From CBDFHF01 sp965247565 (GTDB lineage: Bacteria; Pseudomonadota; Gammaproteobacteria; Methylococcales; Methylomonadaceae): 64,000 nt of DNA. Below the pieces are notes generated by a model. That model was not told the DNA's origin. It worked only from the letters and a program-made list of their open reading frames with translations, and did no database searches. This document shows positions 53,751 through 63,374 of this stretch, piece after piece. The translations under genes and the position numbers were made by a program. Where the stretch lies: the NCBI GenBank assembly GCA_965247565.1, contig CBDFHF010000003.1, positions 1,612,001 to 1,676,000 of the forward strand, given 5' to 3'. Positions within the stretch are counted from its first letter, which is position 1. Each line of letters begins with the position of its first letter.

Positions 53751-54266
53751 ATGTTAGACCAGTTACCAGAATACATAGATCCAGTGCATCTCGCTGACAA
53801 GCGTGGTGAGTTGCATGGGGAAATACCCTTAGCTAGTTTAACTAGATTGGCTAGCATTTTGGAAAATTGCGAAGGGATGGTTGCGGTTAAATTAGTTTTT
53901 AGTCGTGAGGGTCGGCTGGCCAAGATTGAAGGCCAAGTGACTACGTGTTTAAAGCTGAAATGCCAAAATTGTTTAAGTGCTGTAGATTGGGCTGTTAGTA
54001 GTCAAATTAGCTTGGGGATTGTGAGCTCTGTTGAGCAAATGGGCAGGTTGCCGGACGGGTATGAGCCGTTGCTGATTGGAGCAGGCAAAGTCATCCTGAA
54101 AGATATAGTCGAAGATGAGTTGATGCTTATCATTCCGGAGTATCCAAAACATGAATATGATTGTTTCTCTTTAAACTTGGCAAATAAAGCCTCGGCATCA
54201 ATAATATCTAACGATGAAAGTTCACCTGAAAGTCCTTTTTCCGTGTTGGCAAAATTGAAAATATAG
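53751..54266 (+). CDS. yceD: YceD/DUF177 family protein
   Basis: 171 residues from ATG 53751, which aligns with the family start (MLDQLPEYIDPVHLADKRG). A GTG at 53649 with AGGAG 7 bases upstream would add 34 residues and cannot be excluded. Two cysteine pairs are suggested by CLKLKCQNC. YceD is needed for normal 23S rRNA levels in E. coli and plants. It is next to rpmF (11-base gap), as in most bacteria. Confidence 0.9.
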   Translation: MLDQLPEYIDPVHLADKRGELHGEIPLASLTRLASILENCEGMVAVKLVFSREGRLAKIEGQVTTCLKLKCQNCLSAVDWAVSSQISLGIVSSVEQMGRLPDGYEPLLIGAGKVILKDIVEDELMLIIPEYPKHEYDCFSLNLANKASASIISNDESSPESPFSVLAKLKI

Positions 54267-54277
54267 TGGAGATTTAA

Positions 54278-54463
54278 ATGGCAGTACAAAAAAGTAAAGT
54301 TACTCGTTCCAGACGCGGCCAGCGCCGTTCACACGATGCGTTGACAGCTAAAGCTTTGTCGCAAGATGCGATCACAGGCGAGACTCATTTGCGCCATCAT
54401 GTTACCCCTGATGGTTTTTTTAAGGGGCGACAAATCGTCATGGTCAGTGACGACGAAGTTTAG
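54278..54463 (+). CDS. rpmF: 50S ribosomal protein L32
   Basis: 61 residues: MAVQKSKVTRSRRGQRRSHDALT at the start and a basic/acidic C-terminus, with no zinc cysteines (the C-minus form). It lies between yceD and plsX, its conserved place. Confidence 0.97.
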   Translation: MAVQKSKVTRSRRGQRRSHDALTAKALSQDAITGETHLRHHVTPDGFFKGRQIVMVSDDEV

Positions 54464-54488
54464 TTTTTCATTACTTAGTTAATATTGC

Positions 54489-54518
54489 GCCGAATCAGAT
54501 CTGGTTCGGCTTCTTTGT
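54489..54518 (+). terminator. Hairpin between rpmF and plsX
   Basis: GCCGAA and TTCGGC pair around TCAGATCTGG, followed by TTCTTTGT. It lies 25 bases past the rpmF stop and probably lets only part of the transcript continue into plsX. Confidence 0.6.
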
Positions 54519-54542
54519 GTAACGCCGGAGTTATTCGTAAGC

Positions 54543-55571
54543 GTGAGTCTAACAATTTCAATCGATGCAATGGGTGGAGACCACGGACTTCAGGTCACCA
54601 TTCCTGCATCTTTAGGCTGTTTAAAAAGCAACCCAGACTTAAAACTGATTTTAGTTGGTGACGAAACTATTCTCAGGCAACAACTTGCGGAATCGCTAGA
54701 TAACTATGCAGGCAGGCTATTTATTGAACATGCCTCTCAATGCGTAGGTATGGATGAGTCGCCATCTAAGGCGTTGAAAAACAAAAAAGATTCTTCCATG
54801 CGTGTCGCTATTAATTTGGTGCGTGATGGGCATGCAAATGCTTGTGTTAGCGCGGGCAATACCGGGGCATTAATGGCGACAGCGCGTTTTGTCTTAAAAA
54901 TGATTCCGGGAGTTGATCGTCCAGCAATTATTTCCACATTGCCCTCCATATACGGACATACTCATGTGCTTGATCTCGGTGCAAACGTCGACTGCAGCGC
55001 AGAGCATCTTTTTCAGTTTGCCGTTATGGGTGCTGAATTGGTGAAGGCTGTGGAAAATATTAGCAGCCCTAAGGTGGGATTGTTAAATATCGGCGAAGAG
55101 GATGTCAAAGGTAATGAGCAAGTTAAGTCGGCAGCAAAATTATTAGAAGATTCATCACTGAATTATGTGGGCTACGTAGAGGGAAATTCCCTGAATGCTG
55201 GAAATATTAAGGTCGATTTGATTGTGGCCGACGGGTTTGTAGGGAATGTGGCGCTAAAGTCAATCGAGGGTGCTGCGAAGATGATAGCTACTGCATTAAA
55301 GGATTCCTTTAGTAAAAATATTTTTACTAAAATGGCCGGGCTTTTAGTCTATCCAGTGCTTGTTTCATTTAAAAAACGCATCGATCCAAGGTTATATAAT
55401 GGTGCTAGTTTTTTGGGGTTACGAGGATTGGTTATTAAAAGTCATGGCGGCGCCGATGTCTTGGCTTTTAAAACCGCTATTCAGCTTGCCGAAGTTGAAA
55501 TAAAAAAAGATGTCATCAAAAAAATCAGCGAACAAATTGAAAAGACCTTGGCAATGAGAGAAAGTGCATGA
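54543..55571 (+). CDS. plsX: Phosphate acyltransferase PlsX
   Basis: 342 residues starting at GTG 54543. It converts acyl-ACP to acyl-phosphate for phospholipid synthesis. ISIDAMGGDHG is the family start; MGAELVKAVENI and ADGFVGNVALK are conserved. It opens the fab operon and overlaps fabH by 4 bases. Confidence 0.97.
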   Translation: MSLTISIDAMGGDHGLQVTIPASLGCLKSNPDLKLILVGDETILRQQLAESLDNYAGRLFIEHASQCVGMDESPSKALKNKKDSSMRVAINLVRDGHANACVSAGNTGALMATARFVLKMIPGVDRPAIISTLPSIYGHTHVLDLGANVDCSAEHLFQFAVMGAELVKAVENISSPKVGLLNIGEEDVKGNEQVKSAAKLLEDSSLNYVGYVEGNSLNAGNIKVDLIVADGFVGNVALKSIEGAAKMIATALKDSFSKNIFTKMAGLLVYPVLVSFKKRIDPRLYNGASFLGLRGLVIKSHGGADVLAFKTAIQLAEVEIKKDVIKKISEQIEKTLAMRESA

Positions 55572-56536
55572 CACGTTATTCAAGAGTGATCGGCACTGGA
55601 GGGTATTTACCCTCGGAAGTTCGCACAAATGATCAAATTTCACTGACTGTAGACACCTCTGATAGTTGGATATACGAGCGTACCGGCATCAAAAGCCGGC
55701 GGATTGCTGGAATAGATGAAACCGCTTCAAGCATGGCTGAAATTGCTGCCAGACAAGCTATCAGTGCGGCAGGTATTGATCCAGGAGACATCGATTTGAT
55801 TATCGTTGCCACTAGCACTCCTGATCGGGTTTATCCAAGTGTCGCCTGTTTGTTGCAAGAGCGCTTGAAAATTAAAAATTGTGTTGGTTTTGATATTCAG
55901 GCAGCTTGTTCTGGTTCTATCTTCGCCTTGAGTATTGCAGATCAGTATATTAAGACGGGTGTTGCCAAAACCGTTTTGGTAGTCGGTTCTGAGATTAACT
56001 CGCGAATTGTAGATTGGGCAGATCGCGGCACTTGCATTTTATTTGGCGATGGTGCCGGTGCTTTATTGTTGGGTAGTTCGGCAGAAGCTGGCATACTCTC
56101 AACCCATATTCACTCGGATGGCGAATATGAGGATTTATTATATTGTCCGAATCCGCACGTTGCTATTGCTACTAATCGTAATGAACAGCCTTTTATCAGT
56201 ATGCGTGGCAACGAAGTTTTTAAGGTGGCTGTTAATACGTTAGGACGTATCGTTGATGAGACGTTAGCGGCAAATAGCATGGAACAGAACCATATCGATT
56301 GGTTAGTGCCGCATCAGGCAAACATAAGAATTATCACGGCAACCGCAAAAAAATTAAAAATGTCGATGGATCAAGTCATTCTAACGCTTGAAGAGCAAGG
56401 TAATACGTCTTCTGCATCGGTGTTGTTAGCATTTAACGAAGGTGTCCGCGATGGCCGCATTAAGCGTGGTCAAGTCGTTTTACTTGAAGCATTTGGAGCT
56501 GGATTTACTTGGGGTTCTACTTTAATAAAATACTAA
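55568..56536 (+). CDS. fabH: Beta-ketoacyl-ACP synthase III
   Basis: 322 residues. It condenses acetyl-CoA with malonyl-ACP to start fatty-acid synthesis. The Cys-His-Asn triad is visible in DIQAACSGSIFAL, WLVPHQANIRI and EQGNTSSASV. It is coupled to plsX through ATGA and lies 16 bases before fabD. Confidence 0.97.
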   Translation: MTRYSRVIGTGGYLPSEVRTNDQISLTVDTSDSWIYERTGIKSRRIAGIDETASSMAEIAARQAISAAGIDPGDIDLIIVATSTPDRVYPSVACLLQERLKIKNCVGFDIQAACSGSIFALSIADQYIKTGVAKTVLVVGSEINSRIVDWADRGTCILFGDGAGALLLGSSAEAGILSTHIHSDGEYEDLLYCPNPHVAIATNRNEQPFISMRGNEVFKVAVNTLGRIVDETLAANSMEQNHIDWLVPHQANIRIITATAKKLKMSMDQVILTLEEQGNTSSASVLLAFNEGVRDGRIKRGQVVLLEAFGAGFTWGSTLIKY

Positions 56537-56552
56537 TCAATCCGGTTAATCA

Positions 56553-57503
56553 ATGAAGAAGCAGAATTATAATTTAGCTTTTGTTTTCCCCGGCCAAGGC
56601 TCTCAATCACTTGGTATGTTGGCTGATTTGGCCGTAGCTTACTCAGAGGTAAAGCAGATTTTTTCGCGCGCATCGGATGCTTTGGGTAAAGATCTGTGGG
56701 CAGTTGTCTCCAATGGGCCCGAATCTGAGCTTAATCTTACCTGTAATACTCAGCCTATAATGTTAGCTGCGGGCTATGCTGTCTGGGAAATTTGGTGTAA
56801 GAAAAGCGATGTTCGCCCTGCCTGGATGGCGGGCCATAGTCTTGGCGAATATACGGCATTAGTTTGTTCAGGTGCACTTGCTTTCGAAGATGCCATTAAA
56901 TTGGTTGAAGCTCGAGGTCGGCTTATGCAGGAGGCTGTACCGGAGGGGGCTGGCGCAATGGCTGCAATAATAGGCCTCGAAGATCATGTTGTTGTTAAAG
57001 TTTGTGCCGATGTCGCTGAAAACGAGATTGTTGCGGCTGTGAATTTTAATGCGCCGGGTCAAGTTGTTGTTGCAGGTAGCGTGGGCGCCGTTGGGCGAGC
57101 TATACATGCAGCTAAACAGGCTGGCGCTAAGCTGGCAGTATTGCTACCGGTTAGCGTACCGTCACATTGCCGGTTAATGGAGTCTGCAGCATTAAAATTA
57201 GATGAACGATTGCAGGCTACTGAAATTAATGTTCCGAGTACCACGTTAATTCATAATGTCGATATTGCTTCTCATAGCGCTCCTGAAGTGATTCGCAATG
57301 CACTAAAAGAGCAGGTATATAATCCAGTTCGTTGGGCGGATAGTGTTAAGTTTATGCATGATCAAGGAGTAAATTGCTTTGTGGAATGCGGACCTGGCAA
57401 AGTGTTAGTCGGGCTGAATAAGCGTATAGTTAAAGAGGCTGATCATATGACTATTTATAATCCAGATACATTAAACGCGGTTTTGGAGAGGTTCAATGAC
57501 TAA
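56553..57503 (+). CDS. fabD: Malonyl-CoA:ACP transacylase
   Basis: 316 residues. FPGQGSQSLGML at the start and the nucleophile GHSLGEYTALVCSG are diagnostic; the histidine lies in VPSHCRLMES. It loads malonyl groups onto ACP. It overlaps fabG by 8 bases. Confidence 0.97.
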   Translation: MKKQNYNLAFVFPGQGSQSLGMLADLAVAYSEVKQIFSRASDALGKDLWAVVSNGPESELNLTCNTQPIMLAAGYAVWEIWCKKSDVRPAWMAGHSLGEYTALVCSGALAFEDAIKLVEARGRLMQEAVPEGAGAMAAIIGLEDHVVVKVCADVAENEIVAAVNFNAPGQVVVAGSVGAVGRAIHAAKQAGAKLAVLLPVSVPSHCRLMESAALKLDERLQATEINVPSTTLIHNVDIASHSAPEVIRNALKEQVYNPVRWADSVKFMHDQGVNCFVECGPGKVLVGLNKRIVKEADHMTIYNPDTLNAVLERFND

Positions 57504-58224
57504 GCGGGTGGCTTTAGTGACGGGTGCTAGTCGTGGCATTGGTAAGGCTATCGCAGAAAAATTGGTAGATGATGGTTTTTTTGTTGTGGGTACCGCTACG
57601 ACTGCTAGTGGCGCAGATGCAATCTCTAGTTGTCTGAGAGAGCATGGAAAAGGTTTAATACTTGATGTTGCAGATGCCGGCTCCGTAGAAGAGCTTATTA
57701 AAACTGTCAATGATGAGTTTGGCACGCCGGTTGTGCTGGTTAATAATGCTGGCATTACCCGCGACAACTTGTTGATGCGTATGAAGGATGAGGAATGGGA
57801 TGATATTATCAATACCAACTTAACCTCTGTGTTTCGAATGAGCAAAGCAGTTTTACGCGGCATGATGAAAGCTAAAGTGGGGCGGGTTATTAATATATCC
57901 TCAGTTGTTGGCGTCACTGGCAATGCCGGGCAATCCAACTATGCCGCTGCTAAAGCGGGAATGGTAGGCTTTGCCAAGGCGATGGCTAAAGAAGTTGGCT
58001 CTCGCAATATTACCGTTAATACAGTTGCTCCTGGTTTCATTGATACGGATATGACTAAAGAATTGAGTGAGGATGTCAAAAATAATTTATTGTCATCAAT
58101 ACCATTGGGTCGTCTTGGACAGGCTGATGAAATTGCTCACGCAGTTTCGTTTCTGGCCTCTGAGGGTGCAGCTTACATTACGGGTGAGACTATCCATGTC
58201 AATGGCGGCATGTTTATGCCTTAA
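57496..58224 (+). CDS. fabG: 3-oxoacyl-ACP reductase
   Basis: 242 residues of the short-chain dehydrogenase family: NADPH site TGASRGIGKAI, NNAGITRDNLLMRM, and the catalytic Ser-Tyr-Lys in SSVVGVTGNAGQSNYAAAKAG. It reduces 3-oxoacyl-ACP. Followed by a hairpin at 58264 before acpP. Confidence 0.97.
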   Translation: MTKRVALVTGASRGIGKAIAEKLVDDGFFVVGTATTASGADAISSCLREHGKGLILDVADAGSVEELIKTVNDEFGTPVVLVNNAGITRDNLLMRMKDEEWDDIINTNLTSVFRMSKAVLRGMMKAKVGRVINISSVVGVTGNAGQSNYAAAKAGMVGFAKAMAKEVGSRNITVNTVAPGFIDTDMTKELSEDVKNNLLSSIPLGRLGQADEIAHAVSFLASEGAAYITGETIHVNGGMFMP

Positions 58225-58263
58225 TATGGTGACTTTATTGAGAGATAAAGTATAATTCCCCCG

Positions 58264-58290
58264 CCGTCTGGAATTTCCGGAGACGGGATT
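58264..58290 (+). terminator. Hairpin between fabG and acpP
   Basis: CCGTCT and AGACGG pair with an inner GGAA/TTCC stem and a two-base bulge, then GGATTT. It lies 40 bases past the fabG stop. It is probably a partial terminator that lets acpP be expressed from its own promoter. Confidence 0.45.
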
Positions 58291-58362
58291 TCTAGTAAAA
58301 ACTAATAAAATTTGTAAGATTCTTAACTAGTTTAAAACTTACATTGTTTGAGGATAATAATT

Positions 58363-58593
58363 ATGAGTAACGTAGAAGAACGAGTAAAAAAGATTGTTGC
58401 AGAGCAATTAGGTGTCAAAGAAGATATTGCCAACGACGCGTCATTTGTAGATGATCTCGGCGCTGATTCTCTGGATACAGTTGAACTCGTGATGGCTCTT
58501 GAAGAAGAATTTGAATGTGAAATTCCAGACGATGAGGCTGAAAAAATCACTACCGTTCAGCAAGCTATCGATTACGTAGAAAAAAACGCCTAA
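58363..58593 (+). CDS. acpP: Acyl carrier protein
   Basis: 76 residues. DDLGADSLDTVELVMALEEEF carries Ser for the phosphopantetheine arm. The acidic helical sequence is standard. GAGG upstream serves ATG 58363; the frame's upstream ATG at 58348 is not used. It is placed between fabG and fabF as in E. coli. Confidence 0.98.
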   Translation: MSNVEERVKKIVAEQLGVKEDIANDASFVDDLGADSLDTVELVMALEEEFECEIPDDEAEKITTVQQAIDYVEKNA

Positions 58594-58603
58594 GATAAAC
58601 AGT

Positions 58604-58632
58604 TTAGTGGATGAGTGTTATTCATCCACTAA
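58604..58632 (+). terminator. Perfect 11-bp hairpin between acpP and fabF
   Basis: TTAGTGGATGA and TCATCCACTAA pair perfectly around a 7-base loop, 11 bases past the acpP stop. The following bases (TAATACCCC) lack a U-run. It could protect acpP mRNA or reduce readthrough into fabF. Confidence 0.5.
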
Positions 58633-58677
58633 TAATACCCCTGCACCTCCCTTCTTAAAATTCTTACGGTAAATAAA

Positions 58678-59922
58678 TTGAGCAAACGTCGAGTTGTTAT
58701 AACTGGATTGGGTGCCGTTACGCCTTTAGCTAACACGGTTTCTGAAACATGGGACGGTATTATCAACGGTAAAAGCGGTATAACACCAATTGACTCATTT
58801 AATATTTCGCCTTTTGCTACCACATTTGGTGGGGTTATAAGAAATTTTGATATTACTCAATATATTTCTGGCAAAGATGCGCAGCGTATGGATGGTTTTA
58901 TCCACTATGGCATCGCCGCAGGTTGTCAAGCATTCGAAGATTCAGGCATTGAAGTGACTGATGCTAATGCCGAACGCATAGGTGTCGCGATAGGTTCAGG
59001 AATTGGGGGTATTACTGGGATTGAAGAATGCTATGCAACTTATGAGCAAAGCGGCCCGCGTCGGATTTCACCGTTCTTTGTTCCCGGCAATATTATCAAT
59101 ATGATTTCTGGCAACCTTTCCATTAAATACGGATTAAAAGGGCCGAACTTTGCAATTGTTACAGCCTGTGCTACAGGCACTCACAATATAGGCGATGCTG
59201 CACGGCTAATTAAATATGGTGATGCTGATGTCATGATTGCCGGTGGAGCAGAACGATGTACAACATCTCCGACAGCTATGGGTGGCTTTGCTTCAGCAAA
59301 AGCATTGTCTCGGCGCAATGATGATCCGCAACGCGCTAGTCGACCATGGGATAAAGACCGCGACGGCTTCGTTCTAAGCGATGGGGCAGGAGTCGTAGTA
59401 CTTGAGGAGTTAGAGCACGCCAAAGCGCGTGGCGCAAAAATTTATGCTGAATTGATTGGCTATGGCATGAGTGGGGATGCTTACCATATTACTACGCCAG
59501 CAGCAGGGGGTGAAGGTGCTGCCAGATGCATGAGAGTTGCATTGCGTGATGCGGGCTTAAATGCGGCAGAAGTCAACTATATCAATGCTCACGGTACTTC
59601 AACTCCAGCAGGGGATCTGGGTGAAACTCATGCAATGAAAGCCGCGTTTGGTGGTCACGCATATAAATTAGCAGTCAGCTCAACTAAGTCAATGATTGGG
59701 CATTTGCTAGGCGCAGCTGGGGGCATTGAAGCCGTTCTTACCGCTTTGAGTATTAAGCACCAAATCGCCCCGCCAACTATTAATTTAGAAAACCAGGATC
59801 CTGAGTGTGATCTTGATTATGTGCCCAATATTGCTAGGGATATGAAAATTGCCATAGCAATGTCCAACTCATTCGGCTTTGGCGGCACTAACGGAACGTT
59901 AGTATTTAAACGTTACGAATAG
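58678..59922 (+). CDS. fabF: Beta-ketoacyl-ACP synthase II
   Basis: 414 residues starting at TTG 58678, a rare start consistent with the family N-terminus (SKRRVVITGLGAVTPLANT). The Cys-His-His triad is in VTACATGTHN, NAHGTSTPAGD and STKSMIGHLLGAAG. It elongates acyl-ACP. The unusual start codon may limit its level relative to acpP. Confidence 0.96.
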   Translation: MSKRRVVITGLGAVTPLANTVSETWDGIINGKSGITPIDSFNISPFATTFGGVIRNFDITQYISGKDAQRMDGFIHYGIAAGCQAFEDSGIEVTDANAERIGVAIGSGIGGITGIEECYATYEQSGPRRISPFFVPGNIINMISGNLSIKYGLKGPNFAIVTACATGTHNIGDAARLIKYGDADVMIAGGAERCTTSPTAMGGFASAKALSRRNDDPQRASRPWDKDRDGFVLSDGAGVVVLEELEHAKARGAKIYAELIGYGMSGDAYHITTPAAGGEGAARCMRVALRDAGLNAAEVNYINAHGTSTPAGDLGETHAMKAAFGGHAYKLAVSSTKSMIGHLLGAAGGIEAVLTALSIKHQIAPPTINLENQDPECDLDYVPNIARDMKIAIAMSNSFGFGGTNGTLVFKRYE

Positions 59923-59948
59923 CCTGAAGTTTAGTATGCTGTTCATCA

Positions 59949-60779
59949 ATGATCTTAATAAACGGTGAACGAAAACGCTTTATTGAAATAGCGGATCGAG
60001 GCTTTCAATACGGTGATGGTTTGTTTGAGACGATTGAAATCAGCCATGCACATCCACTCTTTCTTGATAATCACCTAGAACGTTTGCAGCTCGGTTGCCA
60101 ACGTCTCCGAATACCTAGTCCCGGTTTAGAACTGCTTGCTTCGGAAGCCAACGAAATTTGTAAAGGTGTTGATCGAGCCGTTCTTAAAATTATTGTAACT
60201 CGAGGTTCCGGTGGTAGAGGTTATCGACCGCCAGAATTAATGCTTCCAACCCGTGTTTTAAGTCTGTACCCTTACCCAGAATACCCAACCGAGCACCATC
60301 AACACGGTATAAAAGTCCGGATATGTGAAATTCGGTTGGGATTAAATGCCTCATTAGCAGGCATTAAACACTTAAATCGGCTTGAACAAGTATTGGCACG
60401 CGCTGAATGGCATGAATCTGAAATTCAGGAAGGGGTCATGCTAGATGCTGATGGTTACGTCATTGAAGGTACTATGAGTAATATCTTTTATATTAAGAAT
60501 GGGACTTTTTATACGCCATCGCTACTAACGTCAGGAGTCTCAGGTATTATGCGCGGTATTATTATGGGGTTGTTATCGACGCGGAAGCTGCCAGTTGTCG
60601 AGCACAAAGTAATGCTCCATGAATTACTATCCGCAGATGAAGTTTTTGTTTGTAATTCGATTATCGGCGTTTGGCCAGTTATCCAAATAGCAGAAACAAA
60701 ATTGCACACCGGTCCGAATACCCAGCAGGTCCAGTGCTGGTTGGAGCAGGCAAAGAGCGAGAATTTAAACGGTGTATAA
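59949..60779 (+). CDS. pabC: Aminodeoxychorismate lyase
   Basis: 276 residues of the class IV PLP aminotransferase fold: DRGFQYGDGLFETIEI at the start and the PLP lysine in GIKHLNRLEQVLAR, followed by EGTMSNIFYI. It releases pyruvate from 4-amino-4-deoxychorismate to give 4-aminobenzoate for folate. It overlaps mltG by 8 bases. Confidence 0.95.
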   Translation: MILINGERKRFIEIADRGFQYGDGLFETIEISHAHPLFLDNHLERLQLGCQRLRIPSPGLELLASEANEICKGVDRAVLKIIVTRGSGGRGYRPPELMLPTRVLSLYPYPEYPTEHHQHGIKVRICEIRLGLNASLAGIKHLNRLEQVLARAEWHESEIQEGVMLDADGYVIEGTMSNIFYIKNGTFYTPSLLTSGVSGIMRGIIMGLLSTRKLPVVEHKVMLHELLSADEVFVCNSIIGVWPVIQIAETKLHTGPNTQQVQCWLEQAKSENLNGV

Positions 60780-61779
60780 ATATAAGAAGATTATTGGTTT
60801 AACACTACTGGGTTTGTGTTTTGTCGCTGGATGGTTATTGGTAAATTACCAAAACAGCTTAACTAAAGCGGCGATAACCGGTAGTACAGTTATTGTTGAA
60901 ATAGAAAAAGGCGATTCATTAAGCAAAATAGCCGACAAGTTAGCGGCACACCAAGTTATTATTCAACCTTTTTGGTTCAAGGTATTTGCTTTCAATGAAG
61001 ATATTGCGACTAAACTAAAAGTTGGGGAATACGAATTAACACCAGGATTGACCATACCGCAAATACTGGCGTTGTTTGCTCAAGGAAAAACCAAGCAGTA
61101 CAGCATTACATTCCCTGAAGGTCGGAGTCTCAAAGAAATATTGCAAGACATAGCCAGAAATCCCTATCTGGAACATACTTTAAGCAAAACAGATAATGAG
61201 TCAATAAAGGCTAATTTGCAGATTAGTCAGCCTTCGCTAGAAGGCTTACTTTTTCCAGATACATATTATTTTGAAAAGCATATGTCCGATAAAGCTCTGT
61301 TAAAAAGAGCCTATGACAAAATGCAGTCGGTGTTGCAACAGGAATGGATGGGTAAAAGCGAAGGCTTGCCTTTTAAATCCTCCTATGAGGCATTAACACT
61401 GGCCTCTATTGTTGAAAAAGAAACTGCTGCTGTCAACGAACGGCCATTAATCGCTGGGGTTTTTATACGTCGACTTGAAAAAGACATGCTGCTCCAGACT
61501 GACCCTACCGTTATTTATGGTATGGGTGATGATTTTAAAGGTGATATTCGCTATAAAGATCTACAACAACCGACACCTTACAATACCTATCGAGTTAAAG
61601 GGTTGCCTCCGACGCCAATAAGTATGCCAGGACGTGCCGCTATCAATGCAGTTTTGCATCCCGACAAAGGTCGGAGCCTTTATTTTGTGGCTAAAGGCGA
61701 TGGTACTCATGTATTTTCTGAGTCGTTGAAAGATCATAATCGGGCCGTCGACAACTTTCAAAAGAAAAAACATGACTAA
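60772..61779 (+). CDS. mltG: Endolytic murein transglycosylase MltG
   Basis: 335 residues from GTG 60772. An N-terminal helix (GLTLLGLCFVAGWLLVNYQ), a LysM-like region (IEKGDSLSKIADKLAAHQVI) and the YceG domain with the catalytic Glu in LASIVEKETA and YNTYRVKGLPPTPI. It cuts nascent peptidoglycan strands. Overlaps pabC and tmk by 8 bases each. Confidence 0.96.
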   Translation: MYKYKKIIGLTLLGLCFVAGWLLVNYQNSLTKAAITGSTVIVEIEKGDSLSKIADKLAAHQVIIQPFWFKVFAFNEDIATKLKVGEYELTPGLTIPQILALFAQGKTKQYSITFPEGRSLKEILQDIARNPYLEHTLSKTDNESIKANLQISQPSLEGLLFPDTYYFEKHMSDKALLKRAYDKMQSVLQQEWMGKSEGLPFKSSYEALTLASIVEKETAAVNERPLIAGVFIRRLEKDMLLQTDPTVIYGMGDDFKGDIRYKDLQQPTPYNTYRVKGLPPTPISMPGRAAINAVLHPDKGRSLYFVAKGDGTHVFSESLKDHNRAVDNFQKKKHD

Positions 61780-62392
61780 AGCGAAATTTATTACCTTGGA
61801 AGGTGGCGAAGGTGTCGGCAAAACTACGAATTTAAATTTCATAAAAGATTATTTACTACAAAAGCAAATTTCATTGGTAGTTACCCGAGAACCTGGTGGC
61901 ACTGAGCTAGCCGAAAAACTTCGCCATTTATTGCTGGATAAAAACACTGAAATCATTTCTGAGCAAGCCGAATTACTGCTGATGTTTGCGGCACGGGCAC
62001 AGCACATAAAACATGTGATTGCACCTGCTTTAGCGCGAGGTCAATGGGTGTTGAGCGATCGTTTTACCGATGCGACTTATGCTTACCAGGGTGGAGGGCG
62101 TGGCACGAGCAATGTTGCTATCCAATGGCTGGAGGAATTTGTGCAAGGCTCTTTGCGTCCGGATATAACCTTGCTATTAGATGCGCCTGTTGAGTGTGGC
62201 ATGTCCAGAGCGAAGAAGCGCGGTGCGTTGGATCGTTTTGAAGCAGAGCAGATCAGCTTTTTTGATAAAGTTAGACAAGCTTATTTAAAACAAGCCGAAC
62301 AACACTCAGAGCGGATTAAGATTATAAATGCCGACCAGCCGCTATCCGCAGTACAAACTACAATCATTGATATCATCAAGCCTTTATTATGA
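61772..62392 (+). CDS. tmk: Thymidylate kinase
   Basis: 206 residues. P-loop LEGGEGVGKTTN, dTMP-binding TREPGGTELAEKLR and the LID region AYQGGGRG. It phosphorylates dTMP to dTDP. It overlaps holB by 4 bases. Confidence 0.97.
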   Translation: MTKAKFITLEGGEGVGKTTNLNFIKDYLLQKQISLVVTREPGGTELAEKLRHLLLDKNTEIISEQAELLLMFAARAQHIKHVIAPALARGQWVLSDRFTDATYAYQGGGRGTSNVAIQWLEEFVQGSLRPDITLLLDAPVECGMSRAKKRGALDRFEAEQISFFDKVRQAYLKQAEQHSERIKIINADQPLSAVQTTIIDIIKPLL

Positions 62393-63372
62393 ATTTGCTA
62401 CTGCCATGGCAACAACAAAACTGGCAGCATCTGCATGACTATATTAGCCAGAAGCGCATTCCACAGGCATTATTAATTTCAGGTAAAAAAGGTGTCGGTA
62501 AGCAGCAACTGGCTGAGCAATTTGCCTTTACATTACTGTGCACAGAGCGCCAAACGAGCGGTCTGGCTTGCGGGCATTGCCACAGTTGCCTGCTATTGAA
62601 AGCGCAAACACACCCTGATTTTATCTTTGTCGCCCCTGAGGAATCCGGCAAAGTCATCAGCATTGGGCAAATCCGTAAGTTAATTACGCAGCTGAGCCTA
62701 AAACCCCAATACGATGCATATCGTGTTGTGATCATTAATCCTGCCGAACAAATGAATAATGCGGCGGCTAATGCTTTTTTGAAGGGGCTGGAAGAACCCG
62801 GCGAGCGGACGGTGATTTTGTTAGTTACCGACAAGCCGGGAAAGCTAACTGCCACCATTAGAAGCCGATGCCAAAAACTGCTTGTTACAACACCGGAAAA
62901 ATCAGTAGTTTTCAGTTGGCTTAAACAGCAAAATATTAATGAACACCATGAGCTGTTATTTAGCTTGGCACAGGGTGCGCCATTACTAGCTAAGCAATAT
63001 GCCCACGACAATACTTTGCAAACTCGGGCAGATTGTCTGAAAGCTTGGTTAAGTGTGGCCAAGCAACAAAGTGATCCAGTGCTGGTTGCTGAAACTTGGC
63101 ACAAATTGCCAGATACCTCTTTACTGTTTTGGATGACATCTTGGCTGATAGATATTATAAAGTGTGCTTACCAAGCAAAAACAGAAAATAGTTATAATCC
63201 TGATGCTTATCAGACTTTAAAAGAGCTGGCGTTAAAGCTAGACTTAAAAAGCGTTTACAACTTATACGATTTATTATTAGTAAGCCGACAACGTATCGAT
63301 ACGCAAATCAACAAACAGACCCTGTTTGAAGAGATTTTAATACAATGGGCAGACATTAACCGGAGTAATTAG
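62389..63372 (+). CDS. holB: DNA polymerase III subunit delta prime
   Basis: 327 residues. Clamp-loader AAA+ domain with P-loop GKKGVGKQQLAEQF, zinc site CGHCHSCLLLKAQTHPD and RSRC sensor 1 in TIRSRCQ. It opens the clamp loader ring. Placed in the tmk-holB-pilZ order of gammaproteobacteria. Confidence 0.95.
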   Translation: MNLLLPWQQQNWQHLHDYISQKRIPQALLISGKKGVGKQQLAEQFAFTLLCTERQTSGLACGHCHSCLLLKAQTHPDFIFVAPEESGKVISIGQIRKLITQLSLKPQYDAYRVVIINPAEQMNNAAANAFLKGLEEPGERTVILLVTDKPGKLTATIRSRCQKLLVTTPEKSVVFSWLKQQNINEHHELLFSLAQGAPLLAKQYAHDNTLQTRADCLKAWLSVAKQQSDPVLVAETWHKLPDTSLLFWMTSWLIDIIKCAYQAKTENSYNPDAYQTLKELALKLDLKSVYNLYDLLLVSRQRIDTQINKQTLFEEILIQWADINRSN

Positions 63373-63374
63373 CC

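Noticed and set aside
62439..63104. 221-codon antisense frame inside holB
   Set aside because: holB has clear clamp-loader motifs throughout; the antisense product is Cys/Ser-rich with no family pattern.
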